Below the pieces are notes generated by a model. The model saw only the letters and a list, made by a program, of their open reading frames with translations. It did no database searches and was not told where the DNA came from. Made by a program: the position numbers and the translations under genes. From Limnanthes douglasii subsp. nivea (Eukaryota > Streptophyta > Magnoliopsida > Brassicales > Limnanthaceae), in the NCBI GenBank assembly GCA_036936605.1, contig JAUPFV010000005.1, forward strand, positions 154,505,195 to 154,569,194: 64,000 nucleotides of DNA, read 5' to 3'. Below are positions 23,177 through 34,735 of the stretch, in pieces (the first letter of the stretch is position 1; every line of letters begins with the position of its first letter).

Positions 23177-26100
23177 TGACACTCGCAATCCTTATTTGGA
23201 ATGTGAGGGGAGTGGGGAATAAAGCTACATCAAAAGACGCATATCTTTTCAAAGGGCTGGTGAAGTTGACTTTATCACAATTCAAGATCCTAAAATGCAG
23301 GCAAATAAAATACTAAACCTAACGAGGAAACTTGGTTTAACAATGCTTTGCCAACTATTCTAACAAGATTTTTATTTTTTGGCAAGATGAGTTCAACGTA
23401 GAATTTATATCAGATGATGAGAAATTCCTACACTTAAATGTTTGCCACTCATCATTTGACAAGTCTTTCCAAGTGACAGTAGTTTGTGCTAAACATACCA
23501 AGGAGTTAAGAGAATATTTATGGAATGGATTAAGAGATATCATAGATCACATTAATCCTAGATCATCATAGGAGATTTCAATGCTATCATTATATTACAA
23601 GAGCAATTATCTTGTCAACCTTATGCCAAAGAAGCATAGATTATTTTAACAGCATAATATAAGAATGCTCTCTAATAGGATGTTAGCTTTATATAAACAA
23701 GATTCATCTGGTCAAATAATCACAAATGGAAAAGATTAGATCAAGTCCTATACGAATATGCTTCGCTTAATTATTTTGACACCACCAAAGTCAATAACTT
23801 TGCAAGTAATGGCTAATATGACTCCATTATTAACATAAATATCCATATTGAAAATCTCCACATAAAATCACCCTTTGAATTCTGAAACATTTGGACTCAC
23901 CATCCAAATTTTCTAAAGGTTATAGAATAGAGTTGGAAAGAGGAAATATTTGGCTGTTATCTACATGTCTTCTGGAACAAACTAAATAGACTCAAGCACA
24001 AGTTAAAAGACTAGAACTGGAACATCTTTGGGAACATTTTTGAATCCTTAGCTAAATCAGAGGAAGATGTCCAATACCTTGAACACTACAAATTAAACCT
24101 TAGAAGATAAAATCAAATACTCTCAAGCTAAAGCTACATATTTACAATTGTTGGCTAGAGAATAAATTTTCTAAGAATAAAAAAGTGCAGTAACTTGGGT
24201 GAAAAATGGAGACATAAACTCCAAATGGTTTCAAAGTTATATAAAAAAGAAACAAAAACATAATCAATGATATATTGGATGAAGGCATTTGGATCACAGA
24301 TTAATTAGCAATTGGAAAATCAACTGAGAGCCATTTTTTACATATATGCACAACCACAAATACTAGAGTTTGAAAATATTCAAGGAATTATCTCTAAACT
24401 GGTGATTGAACATGATAATACAATACTATTAACCCCACATATAGAAGAAAACATTCACACCTCTATACAATGATTAAACTTAAATAATATAGTTGGGGTG
24501 GATGGATTCAACATAAAAGTTTACCAATTCTGCTTGCCAATCATCTCTAAAGACCTTCGTGTTGTAATTACCTCCTTCTTTCATGACTCTCAATTCCTCA
24601 AAGGGGTCTGTGCAAAAACCATATGCCTTATCCTAAAATTACATTCTTCTAAAATATGGGGAGATTTTAGGCCCATCAATTTATGTACTGTCTTGAACAT
24701 GATCCTATAAAAAATTATTAATGAAAGATTAGCTACACTTATCCTTAAACTTATCTCAAAAGATTCGGGTGGATTTGCCAAAGGTAAAAAACATTCATGC
24801 TAACATACTACTAACTCAAGAACTTTCTCAAAAGATAAATAAAAATGTTAGAGAAGGAAATATCATGGTAAAGATTGATATGACTAAGTTTTTTTTTATA
24901 GAATATCATTTGGTTTCATCATCTAAATTTTGGAGGCTTTTGGTTTGACAAAAAATGAATGGGTTGGATTCAAAATGGAATCAGCTCAACAAGTTTTTCA
25001 ATCATTGTGAATGGAGTTCTTAATGGTTATTTCAAGTCCATAAATGGTGTGAGACAAGGAGATCCTTTATCTTTTAGTCTCTTTATTCTTGCTGAAGAAT
25101 ACATAATTAAGGGTTTACATTTGCTATTTGGGAAGAACAATAACTTACATTAAAACACATACAGTAAAATGGTTATTCCTTGTCTTGCATATATAACTTC
25201 CTCAAGCATTGTAAATCCTACTCAAGTAAAAGAATAAACAATGAGAATTTTTTTTTATAATAACTTCTACCAAAATATCACTTACAAGATCAAATATCCT
25301 CTCAAGACATATTAGATTCAGACAGGGAAAAACTTTCATTTAAATATCTCGGGATCTCTACTCACTATACTAACAAAGACCATATCTACGATCAGCTAGT
25401 GGACAAGGTCAGATAAAAATACAAGACTGAGAAAGTAATATATTATCTCATCTTTACCAAGTTTTATGAAACCTATAGATAATTACCGGAAATATAGTAA
25501 TTGGGACCTGAAAAAGCTTAAACTTGCTGCCCTCTCCTTTGACATTGAAAATATATCTCAACTTAGACTATAAACAGATGTAGCTGATGAAATTTGATGA
25601 ACTCTTTTGGATAATGGGGATTTTAGAACCAATAAGACTTGACTTGAAATAAGGAATAAAATTGATAAAACAAAATTCTATCAAAGTCTATGGAATAACA
25701 TTATCTCTAAGAAATGCTCATTTTTTATATGAAAAATTCTAAAAGGATGGCTACCTATCGACTCTATCGTGCAAAAATGGCACTACCATATGGCCTTTAA
25801 ATACCAATTCTATAAAGAAACTGAATCCCTAAAACATTTATTTGTTGATTGTAATTTTGCGTGGGTCATTTAGAAACAATTTTATGGACCGTTTGGTATA
25901 TTCTTATCTAAATATATGTCAATCACTCACTTATATGAACATGGTTTTGGTTTACAAAGAAATATCTTTCCCCTATCATTTGCTAGTTAATATGGAGAGT
26001 TAGAAACAATGCAAAATATCAAGAAATTATCACTTATCCTCAATCAACAATGCATGAAATTATATATTTTACCTTCAAGCTAGATAATGCAAATCTGATA

Positions 26101-26660
26101 AAAGATTCCCATTGGACATGAGACATAAAAATTGTCTTTGACCTTTAATGTTACCTATATCACAAGAAGATATGTACCAATACATTAATTAAATGGTCTT
26201 CTCCTTGTGGAAATAAAATAATACTCAATACTAATGGTTCAAGCTCATTAACAGGTGAATCAAGTAGGGGGTGGGATCTTGAGAGACAAGAAATGAGAAA
26301 TTATTATGTGTTTCGGTATATTATATAATATACAATATGCCTTATTTGCCAAAAGTAGAGCTTTACTAAATGGACAACTGATATGTAATGCTAGAAACAT
26401 TACTAATCTAGACATTAAAATTAACTCAATGCTTCTAATGGACATGATTGCAACCCGGAAAGCTTATTGGTTCATGATATTATTAATCGAAAACTATAGA
26501 TTACTACTCAAAGCTGGGAGGTCAATAAAACATGTCTTCAAATAGCAGAATCAAGCAGTTGATTGTCTCGCTATAGAATCACTCATCCAAAAAAGAGAGA
26601 CCCGACTTCACCAAAATTACGACTCTTGCTAGACTGGTGCTATATCATTCCTAGAAATTT
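23177..26660 (+). pseudogene. LINE L-A ORF2 remnant (endonuclease-RT-RNase H)
   Basis: It starts at an ATG with LIWNVRGVGNK, the endonuclease start signature also seen in L-B. IIGDFNAI lies near 23570. The reverse transcriptase block with NGVRQGDPLS is at about 25040-25075. A zinc-binding RVT stretch (KGWLPIDSIVQKW and HLFVDCNF) lies at about 25740-25860. RNase H remnants (NTNGSSSLTGESSRG) follow near 26225-26270. Many stops. The beginning reads AAATGAC, so a TGA overlaps the ATG, as in L-B. Confidence 0.72.
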
Positions 26661-27868
26661 AGGAATTGGTAACCAAAGATTGGAAGAATAAAACCTACCA
26701 CTGCACAAATTGGTTTTAACACACAGTATTTACAACAAAAAAAAATAAAAAAAACTTAGAAAAAAGAAGAAGGCAAGAGCATAACAAAAAAATTCACAGC
26801 CAATAATAAAAAAAAATCAACAGAAATCTCTCAATGAAATTTATCGTAAAAAGAAACTTTAGAAGATCTTCCTTAGTCTTCTATCTAAATGAAATATCTA
26901 GCGAGACTTTTCTTTTTCAAACTCAATAAAATTCAGTTTCAACCTCATCATCCTTATAAGAAATCCAGAAACTAAAATTACAATTAGCTGGTCAGAGGCA
27001 ATTTTTTTGGCCAAAGAAGCATTTCTTTGGCCTTGAAACCAAATTAATTTTTGCGATACAAGAATGTGAAAAAAATCTATTTGAAATAGCGTCATTTCCG
27101 AGACCTGAAGCTTGGAGCTGTATAAGTTTTGGGCTTTTACCTTTCAAATCTAATTTTAGCTTCTAAATTGGGATTTAAGCTGGTAATTTCTTAAATGCTT
27201 AATAAAATTTTAGTTGGTTAAATAAATAAATAAATATTCCAAAGTCTATAAACCTATCAACTATAAAAGATTTATAAGTGTGAAAATCATTTAAAACTAA
27301 TTGTTCTTAGATTTTGTTTTTTAAATTTTAAAAAACTATCTTTCTAATCATATTTAAACTAATTTAATTGGTTCCCGACTATTAATCAGATTTTAAATAT
27401 TTTGAAAATCAAAATGATTGTATCTCAGCCATATATATTACGTAAAATAATTAATTTTTTATATTGTTCGGATACTTGCGTGTGTGGTTATTATTTGACT
27501 TATTAACCGATAATCCGTCCATAACCGGTCTAATAAAATCCATCCAAATTATTAACGAGCCAAAGGTATGAGTTCGGATCGCTAAAATTGACAAAAAATT
27601 GATTTTTTTTTTAGTATATATAATTGACAAAAAAAACTAAATATATTCATATTACTAAAAAATATTAGTTAAACAATAATAATTAACAATATATGTATAA
27701 TATTTAATTAGTATATTAAATAAAATAGAATTTAGATGATATTGAATCAATCTTTAGATGATATTTAAGTGATATTCAAGCAATAAGCACCGAGAGCCTA
27801 GTGGTATTTCGCAAACCGGTTTTTTGGATTTATTATCATTTTTAAAAAAATTAAAAATTATGATTTGG

Positions 27869-27932
27869 AAAATTGTTTTGGAATGATAAATTGATTTAAT
27901 AAAATTGTTTTGGAATGATAAATTGATTTAAT
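27869..27932. repeat. 32-bp tandem duplication
   Basis: Two adjacent copies beginning aaaattgttttggaatgata, 32 bp apart. Confidence 0.85.
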
Positions 27933-28237
27933 AATTTAACTATATAAATAAATTAAAATGGATTGGAAGACTGTGTTTAAATAAGTTGACAATATAAATT
28001 AATAATATAAATAAATTAAACTGAATTAGAAAAACTGTACTTTTGAATTTGTTGTTTTGAAAAAAAATTATGATTTGAAAAATCGATTTTAAATAATATA
28101 TCGATTAAATAATTTAACTTTATAAATGGAAACTTGATTTGAAAAAAAGAGAGAGATATAAATAGATTTGAGAAAGAAGAACATGAAATGATTTTTTTTA
28201 TTGATTAAATCAAGTCTACTATATATATAAGTTAGAA

Positions 28238-28620
28238 GTATATTTGATATTGACCATAATTGTTTCGATGATCATAATAGCTTTTGAGATATTTTAAAGC
28301 TACTTTTAAATAAGTTTTGGACGAAATGTTTATCATCCCAAAATAGTTTCATATCTCATGCATTTTGAATTTAGCAAAAATCTACGTCAACACATTTTCC
28401 AATAAAATTTTGAATATAATAAATTGAAGGTATATTTGATATTTATCATAATTTTTTTAATAAATAAAATAATTTTCGAGATATTTTAGTGATACTTTTA
28501 AATAAGCTTAGTACTAAATGGTCAAGGTTCCAAAATAATTTTCTATCTCATGCATTTATAATTTAGCAAAACTCTATATAACCTCTCTTTTGTTTATAAA
28601 ACCTGAATGTTGTTTTAAGG
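28238..28620. repeat. Diverged ~190-bp tandem duplication
   Basis: The first copy starts gtatatttgatattgaccat and the second gtatatttgatatttatcat, about 192 bp later. Both continue with a 'gagatattttar-g-tacttttaaataag' block and 'atctcatgcattt'. Confidence 0.7.
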
Positions 28621-28668
28621 GTGACAAATATGTGCCGGTAAGACGGATGACTGGTATTCATATAGTTT

Positions 28669-28770
28669 AGCTGTTTAGTTCTATTGTAATAATATTTTTA
28701 GTGCGGTTTCTTAGATACTAGCTGTTTAGTTCTATTGTAATAATATTTTTAGTGCGGTTTCTTAGATACT
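28669..28770. repeat. 51-bp perfect tandem duplication
   Basis: Two adjacent copies of the unit beginning agctgtttagttctattgta, 51 bp apart. They appear identical, so the duplication is recent. Confidence 0.92.
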
Positions 28771-30362
28771 ATTCTATAAGTGATTTTTTTTTTTCGTTTC
28801 ACCTAAGGCTAGACGAACAATCAAGATCATTAATACATCACATTGACGTGTCAAAACTAGTTCCATTGACCAAATATTCCACAAAATATATGATAAATAT
28901 AAAATCGGTGTGCTATATATTCATAAAACTACTCAGATTGATGTTTATCGAATAATGATTGGTACACCTCTTATTGGTTTGGGGCACAAAAATCCGTCCC
29001 AAGTGGAAGCTTGAATTGGCGCTCTTTAATTTAGAACCCAAATTATCACTCATCAAGTTGGACATTTGCTCGTCATTCCTCAAAATGATATCGAGCTACC
29101 CCATTCAGATAAATTTAAAAACATGATAGAAACTATGATCGGGGTTTGGTATGACTATTAACCGCTTGTTGCTTGAGTTACACTTTTAACACGACATCCC
29201 TGATTATATAAAAATGTGTCTGCCCAAAAATCTGAACACGTATGCAAATATTTGGTCCAAATGGACCATATTATTTTTTGCAATAACGTTTGATTACAGT
29301 TTGCATTTTCCTTTTCATTAATAGATTCTCAAATACTTGTACAAAAGATAAATATGTCTGAATCAACTTTCTCCCAAATTTTTGCATCTTCTAATAACCA
29401 TGATTGTCAGGGCCAAATTCGTTGAGCTAAAATTCCCAACATAATATTTGATTGATGTTTCAACCCTAGTCTTGATCTATGACTGTCCTTAGTACTATCT
29501 CTTGTAGTGATGATTTCAAAGTTACAAATGAACTTCTGATGCCAAAAGTGGTTGGCGGCAAGAAATATGGAAATGCGCCATCGAATAGTCGCGATTGGTA
29601 CCTCCTTAGTAAGTATCATCCTTACGTTTTTGGTTTAATTATGTTTTGAAACTATTATATTATAAGTCGAGTGCTTATGGCTGTCTAAATGATTTTGTAT
29701 TTCTAAATAGTGGGTGGTTTTTTCCTCTAAAGATAAAGCTGAGAAATATTTCTCCTTACTGACATAGTACCCCTAAACCACATAGAAGAAATCTTTCAAC
29801 GAGTTGATGACCTTTATAATTACTAGAATTGCTAAATTTTGGCGCATATTGATTAGTCTGGTGCATGGATGTGGAGCCAATTAGTAATTTTATCAAAACT
29901 AGGAACAATACAAATGATAACGAAGACGTCAAGTGGAAGCTCCCGCATGCTAAGTGCAGCTAAATAAAATCAAATAAAATGTTGCATCACCAGTGGTCGG
30001 GCTATCTTGTGGCTGCTTACTAGACTAATTTTTCTTTTATATGGAATCTTATATGTTTTTACTATTTTTTATAAGTTATTTTAACATGTTTTGCAAACTG
30101 CATGAATATTTGTCAGTTTTATTTATAATATGATCTAATAGATATTTTTAGTGATTCTACAAAAGTATGGTTGTGTAACACAAATAGTCTCATTACTCAT
30201 AGCTCTATAACAAGAATAATCATGTTATTCTTTATAACATAAAAATTATAACATGTATAATATGAATAATCATGTTATTCATGGTTTCATACCATGAACA
30301 ATTTTGTTACATGTTGTTTAATATTAATAATTTTATATAACATGAATATTTTTAGTTATTTT

Positions 30363-30818
30363 TGGTGAGGATAATAATCGCCTGAGGGTAGGCTGGTAAT
30401 TTCAGTTGGTGTTTTATGGTGGGTATGTGGGTGTTTAAGTGGTGGTGTGTGGGTGATTTAGATGTTTAAAGAGTAGAGAGATAATTAAGCAGCTTGGTAG
30501 CAGTTAATTTTCATTACCCATAGTTAAGGCGGGTGGTTGGGTATTTATAGTGTGATGTTTGGGCCCTAATGGGCTTTCGGGTCATGTTTAATGGACCCGG
30601 GTCATGTTCAAAGACCCATGAGCTCTAAGTAGGAGAGCAAGTAGCTTAGTCAAGAAGTGTTTAGGTTTTTTAGTACTTTTGTCATAGTTCGAACAGTCCT
30701 ATGGTCATAGTGTTCGAAGTGATCTGTCCGGTCCACGTGACCTGTCCGATTTGTCCGGTCCGAAGGCTTTGGACTGATCTGTCCCTGTCCGGGGAGCATG
30801 TTGAATTCGGACTCATCA
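30363..30818 (-). repeat. 3' LTR of T2 (456 bp)
   Basis: It starts tggtgagg and ends actcatca on + (TG...CA). It pairs with 38403-38857. The left target duplication copy atttt lies just outside. Confidence 0.95.
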
Positions 30819-30833
30819 GGAGCCCCTTTTTTA
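30819..30833 (-). promoter_or_regulatory. Polypurine tract of T2
   Basis: On the minus strand aaaaaaggggctcc directly precedes the 3' LTR, identical to the tract of T1. Confidence 0.85.
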
Positions 30834-30975
30834 GGTGTTTGAGCAAGTATTCTTGTCAGAGACCTGAAAAACAGTCCGATGTTAGAAGTAGTTTTCAATC
30901 TGGACAGGTCTATGGGTTTACCCGGACAGATAAAGCTTCACGAATTCAAAACGGTTTTTGCTAGAGTTCGTGGAA

Positions 30976-31153
30976 CACGTGTCGTTTTCTGATTGGTTGC
31001 TCCAGCCGTTTTTTACCTTGAATTTCGAACCCACCTTCTTCGAAAAGCAACCTCTTTAATTACAAATGGTGACATCAACGCCGTCTTTTAATCATTGCCA
31101 AACTTTTCGAATTCTCCTAGGAATCAACTCCTTTTTTCAGATTTACTATAAAT
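30976..31153 (+). promoter_or_regulatory. aORF promoter of T2 (G-box and TATA box)
   Basis: G-box CACGTG at 30976-30981 in aacacgtgtc. TATA box (actataaatt) around 31147-31153, about 100 nt before the ATG at 31253. The stretch aligns with the T1 promoter, including 'aatcattgcc' and 'aactcctttttt' blocks. It is oriented away from the LTR and into the antisense gene. Confidence 0.62.
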
Positions 31154-31252
31154 TCAACTTCACTTTCCACTGTTTTACTATCTCTTTCACATTTACTCTG
31201 CAAATTTACTGAGAGCTTTCTCTCTCTAAAGCAAAGATTTTCTTGGTGGTTT

Positions 31253-34243
31253 ATGTTTACAGCAAGAACTGCATTGATCAAAGGTGGGTGGCTCAACCTT
31301 TCTGAGTTGGAGAGAGCACAAAAAGTTGAGAAGGAGAGACGAATAGCAGCAGGGCTACCTTCATCACCCGTTGACAGACCAGTCGCCTCCGTTACAGAGT
31401 CAGATCGAGGCTCGTCCTCCTCTAAAGGTACTAAGCCCAAAAAAATATTTCAATCCACCCTCTCGCCTATAGTCTCTGGTTCCTCAGTTCAGGAGTCAGT
31501 ACCTGCTGTTGAGCCAGGAGTTACAGTCACAAGTGTTAGGAAACCTTCTCCTTTTATCGCTATGGGATCAGATACAGAGCACTCTCCGGAGAAGTTGGTG
31601 GTTAAGAGGACAAGCCGGTTGGTAAAGGGGCAGGCCTCCAAGAATACTCCCTCAAAATCGGGGGCAAAAAATAGCAGCTCTGGGTCCGGAGTGCCCCTCA
31701 GAGCTCCCCGGAAAAGGCCATCCGGTCCGGAGGCGAGCAAACCAGTACTCCCAAGAGAGACCTCTGCCTCAGAACCCCAGCCTGAGACTAGGGGTCAAGA
31801 AGACATTGAAAACCAGCAGTCCGGAAGCCAGGCTGTGCCAAGTTTGAGCCCTCCCCGGACCACTGATATTCCTCCAACGATCATGGAGGAAAGAATGGAG
31901 GACTCAGTTGAAGAAGTCCCTTTTGAGTCTGAGCCATCCGGCCAGACTAGTAACACTGCTGCTGCCAGAAAAGATAAGGGCAAAGAAAAACTATGCTTGA
32001 GGCATCCAGATCTGCCGGAGTGTCTCGAAGGGAAGGTAGGGCCCTGTTTTCACAGGGTCGAACTTAAATATCTCTTGGCCTTACAGAAGACCAAGTATGC
32101 TTTTATCCACACGGCCGAACTAGGTCGAATGCGTACAAAATGGGGGATCCCAGAAAACGTGAAGATAAGGATTCCCATAGATCATGAAACCCCTATGGAT
32201 TGCAAGCTAAATGAGCTGGTCATCTTCACAGAGCTCTTTAACTAGGGACTCAGATTCCCATTGGACCCGGAGATCGTCAGATATTTTCACCTGGTCAAGC
32301 TCTGCCCGAGCCAGCTGAGCCCTAACGGCTGGTATACTCTGATGTCATGTATCATGGCATCTAGGCTGTCCGGGATCCCTCTCCCTATGGAAGAGTTTGC
32401 AGCAGTGGCCAACCTTTGCAAACATCACCAATTCCCCTTCTACCATTTCAATATGGGGGACAGCTTCAAGGCTGTCAATGATCTGTTGGAGTCTGAGAGC
32501 AAATGGAGGAGCCAGTTTTTGTTTGTCAGTGGCGCCTGGGAAAACGACAAGAAGATCAAGGCCGGAGAGAACCCAAGCCTCCTCAGAAGCAGGTGGAGGA
32601 GTGACCGTAAGTTTCACACTTCAAATCTTTGTCTACTTTTTGCTTCTTATAGTTGGTTTTAAATTAATCAATCTTTCTTTGTCTTAACAGAACTGCCTAA
32701 GGAGTTCGGTGATTACTTGAAGGCCGGACAGGTCACTTGTGGCAAAATCAACGCCTGGGCCGCATAGAACTAGGGGAACCGATTCCACAATGCCTTCACA
32801 AGTGGAAATCTGGCAAGGTCTCACCTGTGGAACACCACGGGTCGGAGAGATTTAAGTTGGGAGGAGCTCACCACTCAACCCTCTCCGGACACAGTGCTCA
32901 AGAGGTCCCATGAAGCAGATGGGACGCTCTTCTTGCCAGGCCGGGCCAAATCCCCAAGCAAAATGAAGGGCAAGAAGAAAGACAAAAAGGTGGTGAGCAA
33001 TGCTAACCCTGCTGATGCTGAAAAGGATGCTCCAACTGACCCGGAGGGGCCGGCTCAGAGCCAAATTGATCCTGCTCTTTTGCAGGTAGTGGAGCAAGAG
33101 ACCGAAAGGCAGGAAGCAGAACTCCCAAAATCTCCAAGGGTTTCTAAGAGGAATCGCAAGCAGGGGAGTGAAGGGGCAGACCGGGCAGCGAAGAAGAAGA
33201 AGACTGCTAAGGGAGACGAGCTTGCTCTCCGGGATCCAGAGCCTTCTGTTCAGGTTGACCCTTCTGACCGAACACATGCTGAAGAGATCCCAAGAGACTT
33301 TCATACTGATGAAGTTGAGAGAGGAGAGCTCAACATGGATGAAGTAGACATCACCGGTCTTGGTGAACTTGGCGAATACTTCCTCAACCTCCCCAGAGAC
33401 GACTTCGCAGGGCCTTACATTCCTCCCAGCAGCTCTAACACTGTCAACTTCAATGGTAAGACTTTCATCGTCTCTAGTGAAAAGGACACCATAGCCCACT
33501 CCTTGCTAAGAAATGTACAGCCAGTACTTACACTGGAGAGACAAGTTCGGAGTCAAGCAGACACCATCAAAGACCTTAAGTTTGAGAAGGAAAAGCTGTC
33601 CGAAGACCTTTGCACAGCTACTGCCAATGCTGACATGCTAAAGGAAGCAAATGAGGAGTTGAAGAAGAATCGGGAGAAAAGTGACACAAAAGTTGCTACT
33701 CTAGAGGAAACCATCAGAGACCTCCGAGAAAAGCTGTCCGGGGTGGAGAAGGACCTTACTGCCTCAAAAGAAGAGACCAAGGCAAAGGACAAGATCATCA
33801 CCAACCTCACTACTGATAAGATTGGCCTTGAGAATGCAGTGTCCAAGGCTGCCGAAGAGAGAAATACATTGCTAAGGGATCAAGAGGCTACGATCCAAGC
33901 CAGGGTCAATGCTTATGCCAACCAGATGATTAAAAGTGAAGAGCTATTGATTGAGAAAGTGAGGTCCGACATGGTTCTACTCTTTCATGAAAAATATCCG
34001 AAGAGGAACCTAGGGGACTTGTGGCGTTATGTAGATGATGATGACCTTCCATATCATACAATGGCCGATGAGGATCAGGATGGAGCCTCCAGTGCGTCCT
34101 CATCTGATGATGAAGAGCATACCGGGGAGAGCCCATATGAAGAGAAGGATGATCCCAAAGGCAAGAAGGTAGACGAAGGGAAGGGCGACTTCGAAGGCAA
34201 GAAGGTGTATGAAGGTGAGACATCTTCAAAGGCTCAACCTTAA
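31253..34243 (+). pseudogene. T2 antisense gene (aORF), two exons, three stops
   Basis: Exon 1 31253-32606, intron 32607-32690 (gtaagt...taacag, 84 bp, phase 1), exon 2 32691-34243. The spliced frame is continuous at 969 codons, interrupted by TAG at 32243-32245 (the W of FNW), 32765-32767 and 32771-32773. T1 has W, E and W codons at these three places. Domains: an N terminus starting MFTARTALIKGGWLNLSE; an S/P-rich linker; a globular block with KWGIPENVKIRIPID, GLRFPLDPEIV and QLSPNGW; basic clusters KKKDKK and KKKKTAKG; a coiled coil at about 33530-33940; WRYVDDDDLPY; and an acidic repeat tail with KGKKVDEGKGD. It lies tail-to-tail with gag-pol, 492 bp apart. Family known only as 'putative gypsy-type transposon' proteins; function unknown. 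A nuclear, self-associating protein is my inference. Confidence 0.85.
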
Positions 34244-34283
34244 CTTATGATTTACCTTGTTCATTTTTTATTCAGACTAAAGT

Positions 34284-34388
34284 CTTTGGAAGGCTAAGGC
34301 ACTCTTTTTTGTAATGGTGTCCGGTGCTCGACCGGACAGGTTTTGTGTGTTGTATCTTGACTCTTTAAAAGTCCTTGGAAGGCCAAGG
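34284..34388. repeat. Triple hairpin cassette in the pol/aORF spacer (T2)
   Basis: Hairpin 1 (34284-34299) is an imperfect copy of the CCTTGG type. Hairpin 2 (34318-34338) is TGTCCGGT, gctcg, ACCGGACA, a perfect 8-bp stem. Hairpin 3 (34373-34388) is CCTTGG, aagg, CCAAGG. Order and spacing match T1 (4020-4120). Compared with T1, the middle stem is longer and its loop is different, so pairing is kept while the sequence changed. Confidence 0.65.
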
Positions 34389-34644
34389 CAAGTTTAAGTT
34401 ATTTCATTCAATGAATATCTCTGTTTTGTGCAACCATCATCTTCTTTCATTGTTCATTTTAATTTTGATAGCCAGAGTTTAAGTAGCCTTTAGTTGTTGC
34501 ATTGTGAGAGTGTTTAAGTTCTCCGGCTAGAGTTTAAATAGCCCTTAGATATTTCAGTCTGGATAGTATGACAAGTGACAACTTTAAAAAACACTTAGAA
34601 ATTTTTTAAGAAAGCATTGAATTTTATTTAACAACCCGGACACC

Positions 34645-34687
34645 TCATTAAAACCTCTCCGTGCCACTGGGGAGGAAAGAGTATGCC
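34645..34687 (+). other. Conserved pol-end motif (T2 copy)
   Basis: tcattaaaacctctccgtgc followed by cactggggaggaaagagtatgcc, about 50 nt beyond the pol stop. It is shared with T3, T4 and T5 and, reversed, with T1. Confidence 0.6.
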
Positions 34688-34735
34688 CCCAAATATTTAC
34701 ATGGATGTTTAAACAAGTAAATATTTACACAAGTG

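Larger units (their letters stand above)
22060..26765 (+). mobile_element. Decayed LINE retrotransposon L-A
   Basis: On + come ORF1 remnants (DUF4283-type plus zinc knuckle), ORF2 remnants (endonuclease, reverse transcriptase, zinc-binding RVT domain, RNase H), then an A-rich tail near 26736-26760. All frames are broken, so it is inactive. L-B at 42.8-45.5 kb is a related LINE on the other strand. Confidence 0.75.
26766..30357. other. AT-rich region without recognisable genes
   Basis: I see no coding sequence that I can support. The stretch holds several local tandem duplications, listed separately. Small open frames (for example 29407-29619 on minus) have no recognisable domain. Confidence 0.6.

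Noticed and set aside
27420..27600. 'aaccgataatccgtccataaccgg' region as a transposon end
   Set aside because: No terminal repeats, no target duplication and no coding part were found.
29407..29619. 70-codon open frame on minus
   Set aside because: No domain, no similar copy in the window, AT-rich surroundings; likely chance.
31489..31983. Minus-strand frames opposite the T2 antisense gene
   Set aside because: They are mirror frames of a biased S/P-rich coding stretch, not shared by T6.
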